Below the pieces are notes generated by a model. That model searched no databases. It was not told where the DNA came from and saw only the letters and a program-made list of their open reading frames with translations. From Bacillota bacterium (lineage in GTDB: Bacteria > Bacillota > Negativicutes > CTSoil-072), in the NCBI GenBank assembly GCA_017889545.1, contig JAGFZV010000017.1, positions 1 through 64,000 of the forward strand: a DNA stretch of 64,000 nt, written 5' to 3'. Position 1 is the stretch's first letter; every line of letters starts with the position of its first letter. Made by a program: the position numbers and the translations under genes. Of this stretch, positions 55,815 to 64,000 are shown one piece after another.

Positions 55815-56054
55815 ATGAGTGTACAGATACGCTTTTTAGGGATCTTCAAAAAATTTCAGCCGTCGGATAATGGCTCCGGATTCTGGGAAGTTGACGGTGA
55901 AGGCGAGACGATAGAGGGGATACTCCAGCCGACTGGGTTGCTGCAAAGCAATATCGGCTACACACCGATCGTCAATGGCATCCGCAAGCCCAAGAGCTAC
56001 GTCCTCTGTGCCGGGGACAAGGTAAATATTATGCCGCTGGTTGCCGGCGGATAG
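55815..56054 (+). CDS. MoaD/ThiS-like sulfur carrier
   Basis: 79 residues with beta-grasp character and the di-glycine end (NIMPLVAGG) that is thiocarboxylated in MoaD and ThiS. A MoaD-type protein supplies sulfur for the dithiolene of the tungsten or molybdenum pterin. Directly following aldehyde ferredoxin oxidoreductase and FIST genes, it is probably dedicated to that enzyme. No MoaE or E1-like partner is adjacent. Confidence 0.85.
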   Translation: MSVQIRFLGIFKKFQPSDNGSGFWEVDGEGETIEGILQPTGLLQSNIGYTPIVNGIRKPKSYVLCAGDKVNIMPLVAGG

Positions 56055-56092
56055 AGGATCCTGTACGGTGATAAATGAACAATTGTGATAGG

Positions 56093-56116
56093 GGCATGGC
56101 TGTTGCCATGCCTTTT
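56093..56116 (+). terminator. terminator after the MoaD-like gene
   Basis: GGCATGGC / GCCATGCC stem with TGTT loop, followed by TTTT. It closes the aor unit and separates it from pcrA. Confidence 0.85.
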
Positions 56117-56274
56117 CGCTGCGTACGGACAGGAAATGAAAAAACACGCTTTATTCAACAGGAAATGAGCGATCTATGAAGAATTCTGATATACTTATGG
56201 ATGGTTAAGTTTCTTAAGGGAAAAGAACTTGCAGATGGATTTTTGCAACGGTTTCTTAGAGTTTGGAGGAGATT

Positions 56275-60544
<4,270 letters not shown>

Positions 60545-60584
60545 CTGTGAATTGTCGGAACTGCGCAGGAAAGAATGCAACTTT

Positions 60585-60614
60585 TTGGCAAAACCAGTAC
60601 TGACATGATATAAT
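60585..60614 (+). promoter_or_regulatory. promoter of gatCAB
   Basis: TTGGCA (60585-60590), 18-base spacer, TATAAT (60609-60614). About 50 bases upstream of gatC. Confidence 0.75.
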
Positions 60615-60665
60615 ATAGCTTATTTGGATTTTCTGATGAAATTCTAATGTATGGATGGTGAAATT

Positions 60666-60956
60666 ATGAAAATTACCCGAAAGAACGTAGAGGACGTTGC
60701 GCTATTGTCAAGACTGGAGATCCCGGAAGAACAGATTGAAACAATGACCGGGCAGTTAAATGCGATCCTTGAATATGTCGACGTTCTGAACCAGTTGGAT
60801 ACGACCGGCGTAGAACCGACAGCGCATGTGCTGCCGCTGAAGAATGTGATGCGGGCGGATGTTGTTGTGCCGTCTTTGCCTCGTGATGCCGCGTTGGCCA
60901 ATGCGCCGGAGCAGGAAAACGGTTATTTTAAAGTCCCAAAAGTTACGGAAGGATAG
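60666..60956 (+). CDS. gatC: Asp/Glu-tRNA amidotransferase subunit C
   Basis: 96 residues from the ATG at 60666, preceded by GGTGAAATT; an ATG 15 bases earlier has no site. Typical: [43 protein letters not shown] and the tail FKVPKVTEG. Stabilises GatA-GatB. Confidence 0.95.
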   Translation: MKITRKNVEDVALLSRLEIPEEQIETMTGQLNAILEYVDVLNQLDTTGVEPTAHVLPLKNVMRADVVVPSLPRDAALANAPEQENGYFKVPKVTEG

Positions 60957-60967
60957 GGGGAACAGGC

Positions 60968-62431
60968 ATGGAACTTTTCAAGCTTACAGCCCATGAATTA
61001 CATCAGAAGCTGGTAAATAAAGAAGTATCTTCGGTGGAAATTACCCAATCCGTGCTAGGGCGGATCGATGCTGTGGAAGACAAGGTACAGTCCTATGTCA
61101 ATCAGACGCGGGAACTGGCGCTTGCCAAGGCCCGGCAGGTCGATGAAAAAATAAAGAAGGGCGAGCCGATTTCGCCTTTGGCCGGCATCCCCGGCGCCAT
61201 CAAAGATAATATGTGCACGAAGGGGATCAAGACGACTTGTTCTTCGAAAATACTGGAAAACTTTGTTGCGCCCTACGATGCGACAGTCATTGAAAAACTG
61301 ACGGAACAAGATATGGTCCTGATGGGGAAAACGAACCTGGATGAATTTGCCATGGGAGGCTCCACCGAGAATTCCGGCTTTTTTACCAGCCATAATCCTT
61401 GGGATTTGGACCGGGTACCCGGAGGGTCCAGCGGCGGTTCGGCGGCGGCGGTTGCGGCCGGGGAGGCGATTTGGTCGTTGGGATCGGATACCGGCGGCTC
61501 CATTCGCCAGCCGGCAGCCTACTGCGGCACGGTAGGCATGAAACCAACGTATGGACGGGTTTCCCGCTATGGCTTGGTTGCTTTTGCTTCTTCTCTGGAT
61601 CAGATCGGTCCGATCGTGCGGGATGTCACTGACTGCGCGTTAGTGATGAATGCAATCTGCGGCTACGATAAAAAAGATTCTACCTCGATCAATTCGCCGG
61701 TTCCGGATTATACAAAGGCTTTGCAGGTCGATGTAAAAGGATTGAAAATCGGCCTTCCCAAAGAATATTTTGTGCGCGGCATGAACCCGGAAGTAGAAAA
61801 AGCCGTTCAAAAGGCGGTGGATCAACTGGTTGCTTTGGGCGCGGAATATCAGGAAGTTTCGATGCCGCATACGGAGTATGGACTATCCGCCTATTATCTG
61901 ATCGCTCCGGCGGAAGCCAGCTCCAACCTGGCCCGCTATGACGGTGTTGGCTATGGGATGCGGGAAGAGGGCGATGATATTATCGCCATGTACAAAAAAA
62001 CGCGCAGCAAAGGTTTCGGCGCGGAAGTGAAGCGCAGGATCATGCTGGGCACCTATGCCTTGAGTTCCGGTTATTATGACGCGTATTACATGAAGGCGCT
62101 GAAAGTCCGGACGTTGGTGAAACGCGACTTTGACCGCGCTTTTGAAAAAGTGGATGTTTTGATTACGCCGACAGCTCCTTCGCCGGCGTTCAAAATCGGT
62201 GCAATGGCCAATGATCCTTTGGCTATGTACATGCAGGATGTTTGTACTATTCCGGTCAACCTGGCCGGCGTGCCGGGAATTTCCCTGCCGTGCGGGTTTG
62301 TTGACGGGATGCCGATCGGACTGCAGATTATTGGCAAACCGCTTGGCGAGGATACTTTGCTGCGCGCCGCGTATACGTATGAACAGCAGAATGACTACCA
62401 CAAGCGCTTTGCGCCGCTGGGGGAGGTTTAA
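60968..62431 (+). CDS. gatA: Asp/Glu-tRNA amidotransferase subunit A
   Basis: 487 residues. Amidase with Ser-cisSer-Lys triad: Lys79 (GAIKDN), Ser154 in [11 protein letters not shown] and Ser178 in [11 protein letters not shown] (roles assigned from the family). Releases ammonia from glutamine for transamidation of mischarged tRNA in the cytoplasm. Overall length and sequence are normal. gatB follows 3 bases later. Confidence 0.96.
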   Translation: MELFKLTAHELHQKLVNKEVSSVEITQSVLGRIDAVEDKVQSYVNQTRELALAKARQVDEKIKKGEPISPLAGIPGAIKDNMCTKGIKTTCSSKILENFVAPYDATVIEKLTEQDMVLMGKTNLDEFAMGGSTENSGFFTSHNPWDLDRVPGGSSGGSAAAVAAGEAIWSLGSDTGGSIRQPAAYCGTVGMKPTYGRVSRYGLVAFASSLDQIGPIVRDVTDCALVMNAICGYDKKDSTSINSPVPDYTKALQVDVKGLKIGLPKEYFVRGMNPEVEKAVQKAVDQLVALGAEYQEVSMPHTEYGLSAYYLIAPAEASSNLARYDGVGYGMREEGDDIIAMYKKTRSKGFGAEVKRRIMLGTYALSSGYYDAYYMKALKVRTLVKRDFDRAFEKVDVLITPTAPSPAFKIGAMANDPLAMYMQDVCTIPVNLAGVPGISLPCGFVDGMPIGLQIIGKPLGEDTLLRAAYTYEQQNDYHKRFAPLGEV

Positions 62432-62434
62432 ATC

Positions 62435-63877
62435 ATGGATTATGAAGTCGTTATCGGATTGGAAGTTCACTCCGAGTTAAAAACCCATTCGAAGATTTTT
62501 TGCGGCTGCAGCACGCAGTTTGGTTCCGAACAGAACACGAATGTCTGTCCTGTTTGCCTGGGAATGCCCGGCGTACTGCCGGTTGTAAATGAAAAAGTGG
62601 TTGAATTTGCCGTGCGGGCCGGATTGGCGCTGAACTGCGAAATTCTTCCGTTTTCGAAATTTGACAGGAAAAACTACTATTACCCGGATTTGCCGAAGAA
62701 TTATCAGACGTCGCAGTACGATCTGCCGATTGCGCTGAACGGCTATCTGGATATTGAAGTCGGGGGTGAAACCAAGCGGATTGGCATCACCCGTATCCAT
62801 ATGGAGGAAGATGCCGGGAAACTGGTGCATGCCGGAACCATCTCCAATGCCGACTACACCCTCGTCGATTATAACCGCACCGGCGTTCCGCTGATTGAGA
62901 TTGTTTCTGAGCCGGATCTTCGTTCGCCGGAGGAAGCCAAAGCGTATTTGGAAAAAATAAAATCGATTCTTGAATATCTGGATGTTTCCGACTGTAAGAT
63001 GGAGGAAGGCAGTCTTCGCTGCGATGCCAATATTTCTTTGCGCCCGCGGGGCACGGAGCCGTTCGGGACAAAAAGCGAGATCAAGAACCTAAATTCCTTC
63101 CGCGCCGTGCAAAAAGGACTGGAATATGAAGTGGAGCGTCAGACCGATCTCTTGGAAGAAGGTGGGAAAGTCGTTCAGGAAACTCGTTCCTGGGACGATG
63201 CGGCTGGTGTGACGGTTTCCTTGCGCAGCAAGGAACAGGCCCATGACTACCGCTATTTGCCGGAGCCGGATCTGGTACCGATTGTTGTTGATCCCAGTTG
63301 GGTTGAAGAAATTCGCAGCAACCTTCCGGAATTGCCGGATGAGCGGAAAAAACGCATGATGGAAACGCATGGATTGTCTTCTTATGATGCGTCCGTGTTG
63401 ACCGCGAGCCGGGCACAGGCGGAATATTTCGATGCGTTGACCGCTCAGGGGGTTGACGCAAAAGCGGCGGCCAACTGGGTGATGGGCGAAGTCGCAAAAC
63501 ATTTGAACAGCAATGGATTAACGATTGCACAATGTCCGGTATCCGCCGAAAACCTGGCCGGCATGCTGACCTTGGTGGACAAAGGGACGATCTCGCACAA
63601 AATTGCCAAAACCGTATTTGAAGAAATGTGGACGAGCGGCAAAGCTGCGGAGCAAATTGTCCGTGAAAAAGGTCTGGTTCAGATCAGCGATTCCAGTGCG
63701 ATCATTGGCATTGTAGATGCTGTATTGGCAGCCAATCCGCAATCTGTCGCTGATTTTCAAGCCGGCAAAGAACGGGCGCTTGGCTTTTTGGTCGGCCAGA
63801 TTATGAAGCAGACCAAAGGCCGGGCTAATCCGGAAATGGTCAACACGCTGCTCAAAGAACGCATCGGACAAATGTAA
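62435..63877 (+). CDS. gatB: Asp/Glu-tRNA amidotransferase subunit B
   Basis: 480 residues. N-terminal kinase-like domain ([52 protein letters not shown]), a helical middle domain and C-terminal YqeY-like tail domain. Activates and amidates the mischarged tRNA. Completes the gatCAB operon; the terminator follows immediately. Confidence 0.97.
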   Translation: MDYEVVIGLEVHSELKTHSKIFCGCSTQFGSEQNTNVCPVCLGMPGVLPVVNEKVVEFAVRAGLALNCEILPFSKFDRKNYYYPDLPKNYQTSQYDLPIALNGYLDIEVGGETKRIGITRIHMEEDAGKLVHAGTISNADYTLVDYNRTGVPLIEIVSEPDLRSPEEAKAYLEKIKSILEYLDVSDCKMEEGSLRCDANISLRPRGTEPFGTKSEIKNLNSFRAVQKGLEYEVERQTDLLEEGGKVVQETRSWDDAAGVTVSLRSKEQAHDYRYLPEPDLVPIVVDPSWVEEIRSNLPELPDERKKRMMETHGLSSYDASVLTASRAQAEYFDALTAQGVDAKAAANWVMGEVAKHLNSNGLTIAQCPVSAENLAGMLTLVDKGTISHKIAKTVFEEMWTSGKAAEQIVREKGLVQISDSSAIIGIVDAVLAANPQSVADFQAGKERALGFLVGQIMKQTKGRANPEMVNTLLKERIGQM

Positions 63878-63882
63878 TTCTC

Positions 63883-63923
63883 AAGACGAGGTCAGTACTA
63901 AGCTGCGCCTCGTCTTTCCTTTT
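63883..63923 (+). terminator. terminator after gatB
   Basis: AAGACGAGG / CCTCGTCTT stem with a 16-base loop, followed by TTTCCTTTT. The last 77 bases of the window hold no further gene. Confidence 0.85.
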
Positions 63924-64000
63924 GGCAGACTAATGAATGGAAATGCAATAAATGGTATACTTATTTTAAGAAGAGAAGGTAAAATGATGTAATTAGTCGA

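Overview
The window looks like a chromosomal segment of a Gram-positive-lineage anaerobe (Bacillota), most likely a Negativicute of the Sporomusa/Pelosinus type. That placement is inference. It rests on the short HisG paired with HisZ, the split glycine decarboxylase (GcvPA/GcvPB), the many cis-acting RNA switches typical of Firmicutes, a tungsten-type aldehyde ferredoxin oxidoreductase, an efflux-type membrane-fusion lipoprotein and strong AGGAGG-type ribosome sites. There are no rRNA or tRNA genes and no CRISPR array that I can see.

Positions 1-12.6 kb are an accessory region, more AT-rich than the rest between about 9.1 and 11.8 kb. It holds small orphan genes (two share the same N-terminal motif), a nested RNA-like hairpin, a 557-residue acidic protein with an internal duplication, and a complete type I restriction-modification locus in the order hsdR-hsdS-hsdM. 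After that come a small basic protein, a four-helix membrane protein, a HEPN (AbiU2-like) protein and two unknown genes. This is the best place for an undescribed defence-type system.

Positions 12.7-21.9 kb are purine synthesis: guaA, then purE-C-F-M-N-H-D behind a clear promoter and a tandem guanine plus PRPP (ykkC-type) riboswitch with one terminator. Positions 22-26.9 kb hold a sodium:solute symporter with its DUF3311 partner, a divergent TetR regulator, and a SAM-riboswitch operon on the minus strand (aminotransferase and a MetQ-like binding protein).

Positions 27.1-36.9 kb carry the histidine pathway in two blocks: yerC-hisZ-HD protein, then hisG-D-C-B-H-A-F-IE from its own promoter. 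A reverse-strand 2-hydroxyacid dehydrogenase and a dispersed repeat lie between them. Positions 37-41.2 kb hold an NlpC/P60 hydrolase, a DUF2007 protein, a T-box-controlled lrp-aminotransferase pair and a TtcA-like PP-loop protein. Two families of dispersed palindromic repeats sit at gene 3' ends between 24.5 and 38.3 kb.

Positions 41.3-45.9 kb are the glycine cleavage genes gcvT-H-PA-PB behind a tandem glycine riboswitch. Positions 46-50.4 kb hold a TetR gene with a candidate operator, a membrane-fusion lipoprotein and two tandem-duplicated ABC-2 permeases without an ATPase. Positions 50.4-56 kb hold a sigma-54 activator followed by an aldehyde ferredoxin oxidoreductase, a FIST-domain protein and a MoaD/ThiS-like protein. 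The window ends with pcrA, ligA and gatC-gatA-gatB.
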